Notes: generated from the letters alone by a model not told the origin. Counted from the first letter of the stretch, positions 35,787-44,491 are shown. The stretch: DNA of 64,000 nt from Chitinophagales bacterium (GCA_013299105.1 JAAFJY010000014.1:107605-171604), one strand, 5' to 3'. Program-made: numbers and translations.

Positions 35787-37499
35787 TCATGGTTTCCACT
35801 CTTCCCATTGATAAACCTCGCCGCCCAAAAACACCACGTAAAAACCCCTCACATCGGGCTGCGAAAAGCGTTCGCTGCGCATGTATTCATCCAATTGGGT
35901 TTGGGCTTGTTCGATTACTTGGGGCAGTTTGTCTTCTTCCTTCTTTTTAACGTATTTAAGCTCTAAAACAATTTCATACTTGACAATGGTATTGGGCTTT
36001 TTCTCCAAAAAAATATCAGGATAAGCTCTCCGTGATTCATACTCGCTGTGAATGAAATAGGATTCGTATGGGCACAGCAAACCGATCATCAAGGTCTGCA
36101 AGTGTTTTTCGCCATACACCATCTCATCCCGATTGGAGTGGTTTTCACTTAAAACATGCTCTACAACTTTGAAAAATGGCTCAGGATTTGCTTCCCCGAT
36201 CAGGTCCGTAATGGCTTGCATGATGGGCCTGGTGGACTTTTCAAAACGGGTATTAGCCAGGAAAATGGACGCAAAATATTCGAAATAGAGTTTTTTGATG
36301 ACATAGTTGGGGATTTCACAACGCCAGCCTACCATCGACTGTTCTCTATACGACAACATGCCCATGTAGTACAACAAGCTTAGAAAATCATTGTCCGTAA
36401 ACTCGGCCTCCAAATTGAAGAGCTGGGTCAAAGGGAAATCAATGTATCCATCTTTGATCAATTTATCAAGCAACTCGAATTTTTCGGTTTCCCGACCACC
36501 TATTCTGAAGTAGTTGCGCACCTTTCGGTAATCCGACACCACATTGGTATCAAGCATTACTTGGGGGTAATTCCCATCAATGCGGTACTGTTGCAAAAAA
36601 TACAATACCATATCGGGATTAAACAAATGATTCTGAGCATTTACCGCAAAAAGATACCCATCGTACCATTCCTTTAAATCCGAGTAAAGAACTGATATGG
36701 CTTCTGCTGGAATGTCAGCTCGGAAAAGCAAAGCTTCCACCTCAGCCGCTGTGAAGCCCATCATCTCATGAAAAATGGGGTTGGTAGAGATATTACTGCT
36801 GATGTTGAACCCGCTGGTAAGTGAATCTAAAGTAATGGGCGATACCCCAGTGATAAAAATACGGTCAATGACGCCATCACGAGCAGCCGTTTTAAAGCTT
36901 TCATAAAACTTACGGACGAAACCATTGCTGCTTACATTGCCTTTGAAGCGCTCAAGGTCAAATGAAAGGAGCTCATTCGCAAAATGGTCGTATTCGTCAA
37001 TGAGCAAGTAAATCTTATGGGCTAATTTTTTTGTTTTGGTAATGCCAAAAAGCGTTTTGACCACTGCTTCCGGGCTGGATTGGGCCAAGACAATGGCAAT
37101 GTCTTCTGGGGAAAAAAACTGTTCGTAGGCATACAAAAAGGTTCTCGCCCCTTCGATCACGTTGACCATAAATCCCGCGTAGGTGCTTTCGTGCGAGGAC
37201 GTATCAATGCGACTAAATTCAAAACTCAGGACTAAATAGTTGTTGGCTCGCTTGGTAGGCTGCTTGCCAATGTACAAATCCCCAAAGAGGGTCTGAAAAT
37301 CAGCTCGGTGCTCCAACCCGTAATAATGGTGCAACATGCTGACGAACAAACTCTTGCCAAAACGCCGTGGGCGCAAGAAAACAGGATAGCTCGATTGCCA
37401 CAGTTCTAATTTTTCTATAAATGCTGTCCTGTCCTGATAGAAATATTCTTCTGTCCGAACTTTGTGAAAATCACTCTCTCCGTACGGAATTTTGATCAT
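35787..37499 (-). CDS. AAA-ATPase-like / PD-(D/E)XK protein (PF09820 + PDDEXK_9 type)
   Basis: A 570-residue protein. The N-terminus is the AAA-ATPase-like family: FHKVRTEEYFYQDRTAFIEKL, the altered Walker A FLRPRRFGKSLF (residues 41-52), Walker B IYLLIDEYDHF (about residue 167), and RIFITGVSPITLDSL. The C-terminus has a nuclease-like PD-(D/E)XK signature: YPDIFLEKKPN then EIVLELKYVKK. These proteins are greatly expanded in some Bacteroidota; their role is unknown, with mobile-DNA or defence functions suggested. A paralogue lies at 57.4 kb. It is divergent from the deoxynucleoside kinase gene. Confidence 0.85.
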   Translation of the reverse strand: MIKIPYGESDFHKVRTEEYFYQDRTAFIEKLELWQSSYPVFLRPRRFGKSLFVSMLHHYYGLEHRADFQTLFGDLYIGKQPTKRANNYLVLSFEFSRIDTSSHESTYAGFMVNVIEGARTFLYAYEQFFSPEDIAIVLAQSSPEAVVKTLFGITKTKKLAHKIYLLIDEYDHFANELLSFDLERFKGNVSSNGFVRKFYESFKTAARDGVIDRIFITGVSPITLDSLTSGFNISSNISTNPIFHEMMGFTAAEVEALLFRADIPAEAISVLYSDLKEWYDGYLFAVNAQNHLFNPDMVLYFLQQYRIDGNYPQVMLDTNVVSDYRKVRNYFRIGGRETEKFELLDKLIKDGYIDFPLTQLFNLEAEFTDNDFLSLLYYMGMLSYREQSMVGWRCEIPNYVIKKLYFEYFASIFLANTRFEKSTRPIMQAITDLIGEANPEPFFKVVEHVLSENHSNRDEMVYGEKHLQTLMIGLLCPYESYFIHSEYESRRAYPDIFLEKKPNTIVKYEIVLELKYVKKKEEDKLPQVIEQAQTQLDEYMRSERFSQPDVRGFYVVFLGGEVYQWEEWKP

Positions 37500-37654
37500 C
37501 CTCCAATTATTTCATGTAAAAGTACAAAATGTTGTCGCTTTATTCAAGTTTACACGGAGGCGAATAACGGTGGTATTGGGCAACTCCCAAAACTTTTACA
37601 ACAATTCCGCTCTTTCGTTTGCACAATCGCCAACAAAAGCCGAATTTCGGCGGT

Positions 37655-38338
37655 ATGTCGCAGACGAATACTTTTCCTTATCAATTCATTGCCGTAGAAG
37701 GCAATATCGGCGCAGGTAAAACGACCTTTACGCAGCAATTGGCGGCTGAATATGGGTGCAGGCTCATTTTAGAACAATTTGCCGACAATCCGTTTTTGCC
37801 TTTGTTTTATGACAATGCGGAGCGCTATGCTTTTTCGGTGGAATTGTTTTTCATGACCGAAAGGCACAAGCAATTGCAGGACCAATTGGCCCAAATTCAC
37901 CTTTTCCAGCAATCGGTGATCGCCGATTATGTATTCGTCAAGACTTTGTTGTTTGCCAAAAACAACCTCAAAGAAGAGGAATACCGCTTGTTTCAGCGCT
38001 TGTTTTATATCCTCAATGCCAGTTTCCCCAAGCCTGACCTATTGGTGTACTTGCATCGCCCGGTCGAACAACTGCTCAAGAATATTCGCAAAAGGGGACG
38101 TGAATATGAGCAAGACATTCCCCAGGAATACCTGGAGCAAATTCAGAAAGCCTACCTTGATTATTTTCGCGCTGAAAGCGGGGTGCCGATTTTGATTGTG
38201 GAGTTGGAAGACGCCGATTTTGCAAACGAGGCCCAGGTCTACGAAGCGCTCAAGTCCTTACTTTTTGAAAACTACCAGCCTGGCCTGCATTACCGCCAAT
38301 TGGCCGTAAATACCAGCCTGCAACCCGAAAGACCATGA
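37655..38338 (+). CDS. Deoxynucleoside kinase
   Basis: A 227-residue protein of the deoxynucleoside kinase family. The P-loop is EGNIGAGKTT (about 15-24), IADYVFVKTLLFAKNNL carries the family D-R/Y-type motif, and KRGREYEQDI is the arginine-rich LID. It phosphorylates deoxynucleosides in the salvage pathway. The ATG at 37655 starts right before the P-loop strand; the in-frame ATG at 37619 would add 12 unlikely residues. Its TGA overlaps the ATG of the next gene as ATGA. Confidence 0.88.
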   Translation: MSQTNTFPYQFIAVEGNIGAGKTTFTQQLAAEYGCRLILEQFADNPFLPLFYDNAERYAFSVELFFMTERHKQLQDQLAQIHLFQQSVIADYVFVKTLLFAKNNLKEEEYRLFQRLFYILNASFPKPDLLVYLHRPVEQLLKNIRKRGREYEQDIPQEYLEQIQKAYLDYFRAESGVPILIVELEDADFANEAQVYEALKSLLFENYQPGLHYRQLAVNTSLQPERP

Positions 38339-39654
38339 AAATCAATATCCCCGAATCGAACCAAGAGCGCATTGTGATCATTGGCGGCGGCTTTGGAGGC
38401 CTGATGCTAGCCCGCAAGTTGTCGTACTCCAACTACCAAGTGGTGCTCATCGACCGCAACAATTATCACCAGTTTCAGCCGCTGTTTTATCAGGTAGCAA
38501 TGGCGGGATTAGAGCCCAGCTCAATCGTCTTTCCTTTGCGCAAGCATTTCCAAAAAATACCCAACGTCTATATCCGGGTTACTGAAGTGGAGGCCATTGA
38601 CCCCGTCAACAAACGCCTGCAAACCCAGCTTGGGCACGTCAATTTCGATCACCTGATCATCGCCACTGGGGCCAACACCAATTTTTTTGGCAATGCTGAG
38701 CTGGAGCATAAAGCCATCCCCATGAAGTCGATGGGCGAAGCTTTGTACCTACGTAACCGCATTTTGGACGATTATGAAAAAGCGCTGTCGATTACCGATT
38801 ATGAACAAAGGCAGGGTTTTATCGACATCGTAGTAGTTGGGGGTGGCCCAACGGGAGTAGAAATAGCAGGATCATTGGCCGAAATGCGCAAGTACATCCT
38901 GCCCAAGGATTACCCAGAGATGGATTGCAGCGAAATTGACATTTATTTGGTACAAAGTGGCGACAAGTTGCTCAAAGGCATGTCGGACGAAGCTGCGGCC
39001 AAGTCTTATGATTTTTTGACCAAACTAGGCGTAAAAGTCATCCTCAACAACCGTGTCACCGCCTTCGACGGCGAATGGGTGACCATGAAAGACGGCACCA
39101 AACTACACGCCAAAAAAGTGATTTGGGCAGCAGGCATCACGGGGGCCATCCTGCCTGGACTCTCAACTGAGGCCATCGGCCCAGGCAATCGACTGATCGT
39201 TGACCGTCATTGTCGGGTGCAAGGGCAAGAACACATTTATGCCATCGGCGATATTGCCCTGATGAAAGAAGATGCCTATCCTGAAGGCCACCCGCAAGTA
39301 GCCCAAGTGGCCATGCAGATGGGCAAATACCTGGCCAAGGCCTTCAAGAACAAACAAAAAGGCCGCGAGGTCCAACCTTTTGCATACCGCGATCTGGGTT
39401 CAATGGCCACCGTAGGCCGCAACCGGGCGGTAGTGGACTTGCCCAATTGGAAGTTCCAGGGCTTTTTTGCGTGGTTGGTGTGGTTATTTGTACACTTGTT
39501 TCAGTTGTTGGGTACGCGCAACAAGGTCATGGTTTTCATCAATTGGGTGTGGAATTACATCACTTACGACCAGGCCCTGCGCCTCATCATCCGCCCGCGC
39601 ATCGTGCACCCTGCTGCCGAACAAACGACAAAAGGCCCCGACGCGAACGCCTGA
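38335..39654 (+). CDS. ndh: Type II NADH:quinone oxidoreductase (NDH-2)
   Basis: A 439-residue FAD/NAD(P)-dependent oxidoreductase. The FAD dinucleotide fold is IVIIGGGFGGL (residues 13-23), then NYHQFQPLFYQVAMAGLEPS (typical NDH-2), VVVGGGPTGVEIAGSLAEM (NAD fold, about 163-181), and IYAIGDIALM. The C-terminus has hydrophobic segments (FFAWLVWLFVHLFQLLG) that bind the membrane. It passes electrons from NADH to quinone without pumping protons. It is translationally coupled to the deoxynucleoside kinase, though no functional link is evident. Confidence 0.92.
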   Translation: MKINIPESNQERIVIIGGGFGGLMLARKLSYSNYQVVLIDRNNYHQFQPLFYQVAMAGLEPSSIVFPLRKHFQKIPNVYIRVTEVEAIDPVNKRLQTQLGHVNFDHLIIATGANTNFFGNAELEHKAIPMKSMGEALYLRNRILDDYEKALSITDYEQRQGFIDIVVVGGGPTGVEIAGSLAEMRKYILPKDYPEMDCSEIDIYLVQSGDKLLKGMSDEAAAKSYDFLTKLGVKVILNNRVTAFDGEWVTMKDGTKLHAKKVIWAAGITGAILPGLSTEAIGPGNRLIVDRHCRVQGQEHIYAIGDIALMKEDAYPEGHPQVAQVAMQMGKYLAKAFKNKQKGREVQPFAYRDLGSMATVGRNRAVVDLPNWKFQGFFAWLVWLFVHLFQLLGTRNKVMVFINWVWNYITYDQALRLIIRPRIVHPAAEQTTKGPDANA

Positions 39655-39688
39655 GCCTTTTGTGAATCTAAGGTTATTCTCAACCTTA
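39628..39688. terminator. Weak hairpins in the ndh/yceI convergent gap
   Basis: ACAAAAGGC (39628-39636) pairs with GCCTTTTGT (39655-39663) across the ndh stop. TAAGGTT (39669-39675) pairs with AACCTTA (39682-39688). Neither has a strong T-run. They may end one or both converging transcripts. Confidence 0.3.
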
Positions 39689-39714
39689 AATATTTAGACT
39701 TCTCAACTCAAAGA

Positions 39715-40311
39715 TTACTTGGCAGCAACCAGGTTAATTTCGAGTTCGAAGTCGTCATAGATGGCTTTGTCGCCCAAGTCAGCAAAGAACTTACCTGAAC
39801 GGAACTTGATGTCGTAGTTGGTACGGTCAACTTTGATTTTAGCCATGCCCATTACTTTGCCAGCTTCTGGCTTCACGTTTGCATCGAAAGTGATTGGCTT
39901 GCTGATCCCCTTGATCACGAGGTTGCCCGTGATGCTGAAGTTGCCCAATTTATCTTTGGCGGTAATTTTGGTAGAGGTAAAGCTAGCTGTTGGATTCTTT
40001 TCTACGCTGAAGAAATCATCAGACATCAGGTGACCTTTCAGGTTGTCAGCCATTTTACCTTCGATGTCTTCTACGGTAAGTGAAGACATGTCCATTTCGA
40101 AAGCAGCTTTAACCAATTTGGTTTTGCTCATTTCCAGGCTACCAGACTTGATTTTTACTTTGCCGAAGTGCTTACCAGTTACTTTGTAGCCAGTCCACTT
40201 CACGGTACTAGCGGAAACGTCCACTTTGAAAGCCACTGCCATGCTGGCTGGATTGGTGAAAGCCAGACCTAAGAAGGCAACACATGCCAGCATCATAGTC
40301 AGATTTTTCAT
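39715..40311 (-). CDS. YceI family periplasmic protein
   Basis: A 198-residue protein with a signal peptide (MKNLTMMLACVAFLGLAF). The YceI lipocalin-like barrel is recognisable: VDVSASTVKWTGYKVTGKHFGKVKI, LKGHLMSDDFFSVEKNPTASFTST, GNLVIKGISKPITFD and FRSGKFFADLGDKAIYDDFELEINL. Members bind long-chain isoprenoids. It sits 48 bp after a MarR regulator on the same strand, a common pairing. Probable role in isoprenoid quinone homeostasis or stress (inference). Confidence 0.92.
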   Translation of the reverse strand: MKNLTMMLACVAFLGLAFTNPASMAVAFKVDVSASTVKWTGYKVTGKHFGKVKIKSGSLEMSKTKLVKAAFEMDMSSLTVEDIEGKMADNLKGHLMSDDFFSVEKNPTASFTSTKITAKDKLGNFSITGNLVIKGISKPITFDANVKPEAGKVMGMAKIKVDRTNYDIKFRSGKFFADLGDKAIYDDFELEINLVAAK

Positions 40312-40359
40312 GCTTGTTGTTTTATTGGATGAAAAAAGAAAAACGTTTTGAAGCCCCCA

Positions 40360-40815
40360 TTACGAGCGCATTTTGTCCAAGAGTTTGTTCAAAGTCAAGG
40401 CTTCATCCTGGCTAATACCACTGATGAGTTCTTGCATTTGATCTTCCATCAGGGGCTGCACGTCGTTCAAGATTTGCAGACCTGCTGCGGTAATGCGAAC
40501 ATTGACCTTGCGCCTGTCACTGGGACAGGTATCGCGTTCAACTAAATCTTTTGCCAGCAGTTTATCTACCAGGCGTGAGGTGTTGGACATTTTATCTAAC
40601 ATGCGCTCGGTAATGGATTTGATAGATGCAGGTTGCGGATGCATACCCCGCAAAATGCGCAAGAGGTTGTATTGTTGAGGAGAAATATCGAATCGGCGCA
40701 GCATTTTTGCACTATGCTGATCCAACCACGAAGCAGTATACAGAACGTTGACTACCACTTTTTGGTATTCCGTTTTGAATGGCCTCAGTTGTTTAATCGC
40801 TTCTTCGATTTTCAT
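40360..40815 (-). CDS. MarR family transcriptional regulator
   Basis: A 151-residue winged-helix protein: FDISPQQYNLLRILRG, SIKSITERMLDKMSNTSRLVDKLLAKDLVERDTCPSDRRKVNVRITAAG. The DxRxxxVxxT pattern is the MarR wing. It is followed by yceI and preceded by esterase and ring-cleaving-dioxygenase genes, a set resembling MhqR-type control of quinone or catechol stress genes. Its own promoter carries palindromes that could be its binding sites. Confidence 0.9.
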   Translation of the reverse strand: MKIEEAIKQLRPFKTEYQKVVVNVLYTASWLDQHSAKMLRRFDISPQQYNLLRILRGMHPQPASIKSITERMLDKMSNTSRLVDKLLAKDLVERDTCPSDRRKVNVRITAAGLQILNDVQPLMEDQMQELISGISQDEALTLNKLLDKMRS

Positions 40816-40819
40816 GGCG

Positions 40820-40850
40820 CAAATATATGTACCTACATTAAATGTTGCAA
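40820..40850 (-). promoter_or_regulatory. MarR gene promoter with palindromes
   Basis: On the minus strand TTG-N20-TATATTTG ends 5 bp before the ATG at 40815. Within it lie the 8-bp palindrome GTTGCAAC and the near-dyad TGTACCTACA. These overlap the spacer and -33 element, as expected for autorepression; binding is inference. Confidence 0.5.
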
Positions 40851-40920
40851 CAAATAAAGAAGCTTTCTCGACGAACGACCAAAAAATGACCTTTTAGAAG
40901 TTTTTTTAGGGTTAAAAGAA

Positions 40921-40950
40921 GTGCCCAATGGCAAGCTCCTAGGGCACGAT
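40921..40950 (-). terminator. Hairpin after the esterase gene
   Basis: GTGCCC and GGGCAC flank a 15-nt loop (about 40921-40947). The minus strand continues with TTCTTTTAA. It lies 35 bp past the stop of the 40982-41617 gene and likely separates the esterase pair from marR. Confidence 0.4.
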
Positions 40951-40981
40951 TAGCCCATCCCGGGGAGTCGCGTGCATTCAA

Positions 40982-41617
40982 TCATTGATTTACGGAACGT
41001 AAAAGTTGATTGGCGCGTTCAATCTCGTCGGCAACAATCGAATGTGGAATATTTGGATAAATCACTTCATCTACTGCTGCACCAAGTTCTCTGAAAATAT
41101 TACTGGTGGTATATACCCGCTCCACTGGCACATGAAAATCAGGATGGCCACTGCCAATGAAAATTGGCGTCCCAGCAAAATCGCCTTGGTAACGCTCTGT
41201 CTTCAGCTCCTGACCAATCAGCCCTCCCGTAAAAATCAGGGCTCCACCGTAGCGATTGGCATTGCGCCCCAAGAACTCCGAAGTAAGACAAGCTCCTTGC
41301 GAAAAGCCAGCAAAATAAATCTGCTCCGGTTTAAAGCCTTGGCTTTGGAGGTTTTTGACCAAATCACCCAGTAATACAAGCGACGAACTCAAGTAAGGTT
41401 CATTTTCTGATTCCGGGGCAATGAAAGAGTGTGGGTACCAGGTATTGTCTGTGGCATTGGGGGCCAATAATCCGAAATCAGCCAAGTCCAAGCTTTGGGC
41501 CAGGCTCAAGATGCTTTGGGCACTGGCTCCGCGCCCATGCACCATGATCATCACCCGTTTGGCTTTTTCCAAGGGCAGACCAGCTAGAACGGTATTCTCA
41601 ATTTTATGGATTGACAT
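40982..41617 (-). CDS. Phospholipase/carboxylesterase family alpha/beta hydrolase (MhqD-like)
   Basis: A 211-residue alpha/beta hydrolase. It has the oxyanion-hole segment VMIMVHGRGASA, nucleophile elbow GFSQGA (Ser106), acid SGHPDFHVP and the final NIPHSI His. These are features of the esterase D/YtpA-MhqD type phospholipase/carboxylesterases. In Bacillus the mhqD product works with a ring-cleaving dioxygenase in quinone detoxification. Here the dioxygenase gene is immediately upstream (63 bp). The ATG at 41617 was chosen because it begins at the conserved start; a possible longer start at 41641 exists. Confidence 0.85.
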   Translation of the reverse strand: MSIHKIENTVLAGLPLEKAKRVMIMVHGRGASAQSILSLAQSLDLADFGLLAPNATDNTWYPHSFIAPESENEPYLSSSLVLLGDLVKNLQSQGFKPEQIYFAGFSQGACLTSEFLGRNANRYGGALIFTGGLIGQELKTERYQGDFAGTPIFIGSGHPDFHVPVERVYTTSNIFRELGAAVDEVIYPNIPHSIVADEIERANQLLRSVNQ

Positions 41618-41680
41618 GCTTTTTATTTTTTTCAATGGCAAAAGGCGGGCCTCAACAATTTATTTCGGTCCGCCTTCAAA

Positions 41681-42652
41681 TTATGCCTCGTATTTCGCCA
41701 GCGTTGCCTCCAGTGAAATCGGTGCAAGGTGTGCTTCGATCTCAGGGCGATGTTTTTCTTGCCAGAGAGGTAATTTCAGGCCAGTACCCAGTTCAGCTAC
41801 ACTTTCATCAAAAACAAAACCGGGAGGCGTGGTTGCAATTTCGAATAAAACGCCACCTGGCTCACGGAAATAAATCGAGTGGAAATATTGACGGTCCAAT
41901 ACCGGAGTAGGCGCGTATCCTTTTGACAACAACAACTCCTGTACTTCCTGTTGGCTGTCATCGCTAGGAGTATCAAAAGCAATGTGGTGTACCGTGCCAA
42001 TCCCACCCTGGCCATAACGCTTGGTTGAATCCCAAAGGATGTCTATAAACTTGCCAGGTTCGGCTTGACCTAGGGGTGCATAACGCCTGCGCACACCTGC
42101 TTCGCCTACAAATTCGTAGCCCAAGTGGCCGTTCAACAGGGACTCGGTGCGCTCGTAGCTGGTTTCCCACAGCTCACTGCCCCAAAAACCACGAATTGCG
42201 TGCTCAGCAGGGATGTGTCCATAGGTATATGGAATGCGCGTATCCACATCGTTGGCAATCAATTCCAAACCTAGTCCATCTGGGTCTTCAAAATAGATGA
42301 CCGATTCGTTGAAACGGATTTGCGCGGGTTTGTACAAGATGTTGTACTGCTCAAAACGCTTAATCCAATAATCCAAAGCCGTACTTGGGATGGAAAAAGA
42401 AGTGGTTGCCGCTTGTCCATTGCCATGACGTCCGCGGAAAGGGCTTACGCCAAAGGGGAAGAAGGTCATGATACTACCAGCAGCGCCCGTTTCGTCACCG
42501 TAATAAAGGTGATAAACATCGGGGGCATCAAAATTGATGGTTTTCTTTACCAATCTCAATCCCAATAACCCCACATAAAAATCCAGGTTTTGTTGGGCGT
42601 CACTGGCCATTGCGGTGATGTGGTGCAATCCATTGATCAAGGGCTTTTTCAT
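41681..42652 (-). CDS. Ring-cleaving dioxygenase, VOC family (MhqO/MhqE-like)
   Basis: A 323-residue protein with two vicinal-oxygen-chelate (glyoxalase-like) repeats. The N-terminal LHHITAMASDAQQNLDFYVGLLGLRLVKKTINFD is diagnostic of the MhqO/LinE-like group, with YYGDETGAAGSIMTFFPF. The C-terminal repeat contains VHHIAFDTP and GVLFEIATTPPGF, carrying metal-ligand His and Glu. Extradiol enzymes use Fe(II) or Mn(II) to open catechol/hydroquinone rings. It is followed by the MhqD-like esterase and then by MarR and YceI. Confidence 0.88.
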   Translation of the reverse strand: MKKPLINGLHHITAMASDAQQNLDFYVGLLGLRLVKKTINFDAPDVYHLYYGDETGAAGSIMTFFPFGVSPFRGRHGNGQAATTSFSIPSTALDYWIKRFEQYNILYKPAQIRFNESVIYFEDPDGLGLELIANDVDTRIPYTYGHIPAEHAIRGFWGSELWETSYERTESLLNGHLGYEFVGEAGVRRRYAPLGQAEPGKFIDILWDSTKRYGQGGIGTVHHIAFDTPSDDSQQEVQELLLSKGYAPTPVLDRQYFHSIYFREPGGVLFEIATTPPGFVFDESVAELGTGLKLPLWQEKHRPEIEAHLAPISLEATLAKYEA

Positions 42653-42813
42653 GGTATTCTCCTTTTTTGTTGGTGCAAAGGTATGGGACTGTCAAGCCTA
42701 GATAAATGGCAAAACAAGGGACCTTGTTGTCAATTTTACGGTTTCCGTTTTGGGGGTAGGCATGAGCGGCATGCATTTCTAAAAATATTTTCAGCAAAGT
42801 CAATTATTAAAAA

Positions 42814-42851
42814 TGCCAGGCTTTTGAGCAAAATGCGTCAAAAGCCTGGCA
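42814..42851 (-). terminator. Perfect 14-bp hairpin with T-run
   Basis: TGCCAGGCTTTTGA, a 10-nt loop and the exact complement TCAAAAGCCTGGCA. On the minus strand TTTTTAATAA follows, so it is a good terminator for the methyltransferase gene, whose stop is at 42911, 60 bp upstream. It also lies about 160 bp in front of the dioxygenase gene. Confidence 0.75.
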
Positions 42852-42910
42852 AATACGGAGGTAAATTATCAGTTTCTTTACAATTTTTCACCCCTAAACT
42901 TTTCAACCAC

Positions 42911-43612
42911 CTAAGGTTTTCTGGCCACAATGATATACTGGTAATCCAGGGAAAGGTCATCACTGTCCACCAATTCGAAACCAGCGCGCTCCAATTCGTC
43001 CTCTACGGTGTATTGGGGTACGCGGATAGCTACTGGAGGACCGATGTTGTTGGTCCTTTTCTTTTTAAAATCAACGATGATGATACTAGCTCCTTTTGAC
43101 ATGCCTTTTTTCAAAGTCGAAAGATAGTCTACCCGGTTGATGATGTACATGTAAGTATTGACGATCAAGACCTTGTCTGCTTCTTCCACTTTCAGACTAG
43201 GGTCATCAGGTCGGGCCAAACGAGCTTCCAGGCGGTTTTTGTCACCCGTCGAAAGTTCGATGTTGCGAATACTATCGAGGTAATTGGTGATGTTGGGGTC
43301 AATATCAATGGCAATCACTTTTTTGGCCTTGGGAGCAATTCGCAATGCAAAAAAGCCCCGACCAGCGCCGATATCGGCCACTACTTTTTGGCTTACATCG
43401 CCGAGGCGTTCGAGGATGAATTCTGGCTTTTGCCAGATCACGCGATTGGTGTTGACGTAGTCTTCCCGGATACCAGCAGAAGTTTTCCCTTCTCCTTTTT
43501 TGGGATCTATGAGTTCGGTTTCTTCCCGGTCATGGCGACGGTTATTGTCTAAACATGCCGTAAATGACAGCCCAACAAAGAAGAGAAAAAATACCTGGCA
43601 CAACGTTTTCAT
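42911..43612 (-). CDS. Class I SAM-dependent methyltransferase with lipoprotein signal
   Basis: A 233-residue protein. The ATG at 43612 begins a lipoprotein signal (FFLFFVGLSFTAC, Cys20); the longer frame start is TTG. The mature part has the SAM-binding motif I VVADIGAGRGFFAL (about 77-90), then KVIAIDIDPN, EADKVLIVNTYMYI and IIVDFKKKR, the order of motifs of class I methyltransferases. Export of an enzyme whose cofactor is made in the cytoplasm is puzzling. Substrate unknown. It is transcribed alone, upstream of the dioxygenase but separated by a terminator. Confidence 0.85.
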   Translation of the reverse strand: MKTLCQVFFLFFVGLSFTACLDNNRRHDREETELIDPKKGEGKTSAGIREDYVNTNRVIWQKPEFILERLGDVSQKVVADIGAGRGFFALRIAPKAKKVIAIDIDPNITNYLDSIRNIELSTGDKNRLEARLARPDDPSLKVEEADKVLIVNTYMYIINRVDYLSTLKKGMSKGASIIIVDFKKKRTNNIGPPVAIRVPQYTVEDELERAGFELVDSDDLSLDYQYIIVARKP

Positions 43613-43758
43613 AAAATCTGTAAGCTTCAAAGGAAAAAGGCAGTTTAGTATCTGCCCCTTGAGATGCGCAAGTTACCAAGTTTAATTGGATGTTTTGCAA
43701 TCAAGGCACAAAACGCCAAAACATGGGGTAAGGTTCCTATTTTTGAGTTCCAAAGTAT

Positions 43759-44277
43759 TTAGTCCCTTCTACCAGGCCCGAAAGCTTGTTTGAAACCAAA
43801 TCGCATTGCAAACAGCAAGCCAAAGAAAACCAATACCACTGCATAAAAAGGCATGCTGACAAAAGCAAAAATCCGGGTGCGATCAGCCAACCACATCAAA
43901 CCTAAAGTAGCTGCGATCAAGAAAAGCAAACCCGAAAGTTTATCAAAACCAGGAATATAATTCAGGTCTACATTGCGTCGCACCACTCCTAGGGTCAGCA
44001 TCATTGACAAAATAGGCAATAGTTGCGATACCACGTCCAAGTTCAAGATGCTGGTGCGCTCAAAAAGGAATTGATACACGATCAATGTCAGTGCAAAAAT
44101 ACCTGGTACTGCACTGAGGTAAATGATGGCTGCATACAGGTAGTTCCAGGGCTTATTGTGTCCGCGTTGTTGATCCAAAAGACCCACCATCACCGCTGCC
44201 AAAGGCAAAGCACCAAAATAGAGCAGCATGGACTGGGGATTGTTACCAGCGTAGTTTAGGAGTTCTTGAAGGGTCAT
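43759..44277 (-). CDS. Hypothetical membrane protein
   Basis: A 172-residue protein with about four transmembrane helices: LLYFGALPLAAVMVGLL, YLYAAIIYLSAVPGIFALTLIVYQFL, LSGLLFLIAATLGLMWLA, and MPFYAVVLVFFGLLFAM. The C-terminus is Arg-rich (GPGRRD) and cytoplasmic by the positive-inside rule. I do not recognise a named family; its relatives appear to be conserved in Bacteroidota. Repeat R2 copy C starts 15 bp upstream of its start codon. Confidence 0.65.
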   Translation of the reverse strand: MTLQELLNYAGNNPQSMLLYFGALPLAAVMVGLLDQQRGHNKPWNYLYAAIIYLSAVPGIFALTLIVYQFLFERTSILNLDVVSQLLPILSMMLTLGVVRRNVDLNYIPGFDKLSGLLFLIAATLGLMWLADRTRIFAFVSMPFYAVVLVFFGLLFAMRFGFKQAFGPGRRD

Positions 44278-44291
44278 GGTGAGTTAAATTA

Positions 44292-44491
44292 AGAGCGTAT
44301 TTAAAATTTTTTGTGTACCATAAAACGGCCCAATTTCGCGTAACTTTTCTAAAAAGGTCGTTAGGAAAATGCTCATTATGCGCTGCATAACTCCGCTTTT
44401 CCTAGTACCTCTCTGGAGAGGGTTAGTCAAAATTTGACTCGTTTCCTGGACTCGTTTCCCTGGCTGGGCCTCCAATATTTAAACACGCTCT
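44292..44491. repeat. Dispersed repeat R2, copy C
   Basis: Exactly 200 bp between AGAGCGTATTTAAA and TTTAAACACGCTCT, with the core AAAATGCTCATTATGCGCTGCA. The last two bases of its right end belong to the stop codon of the neighbouring oxidoreductase gene (44490-44492). Confidence 0.8.
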
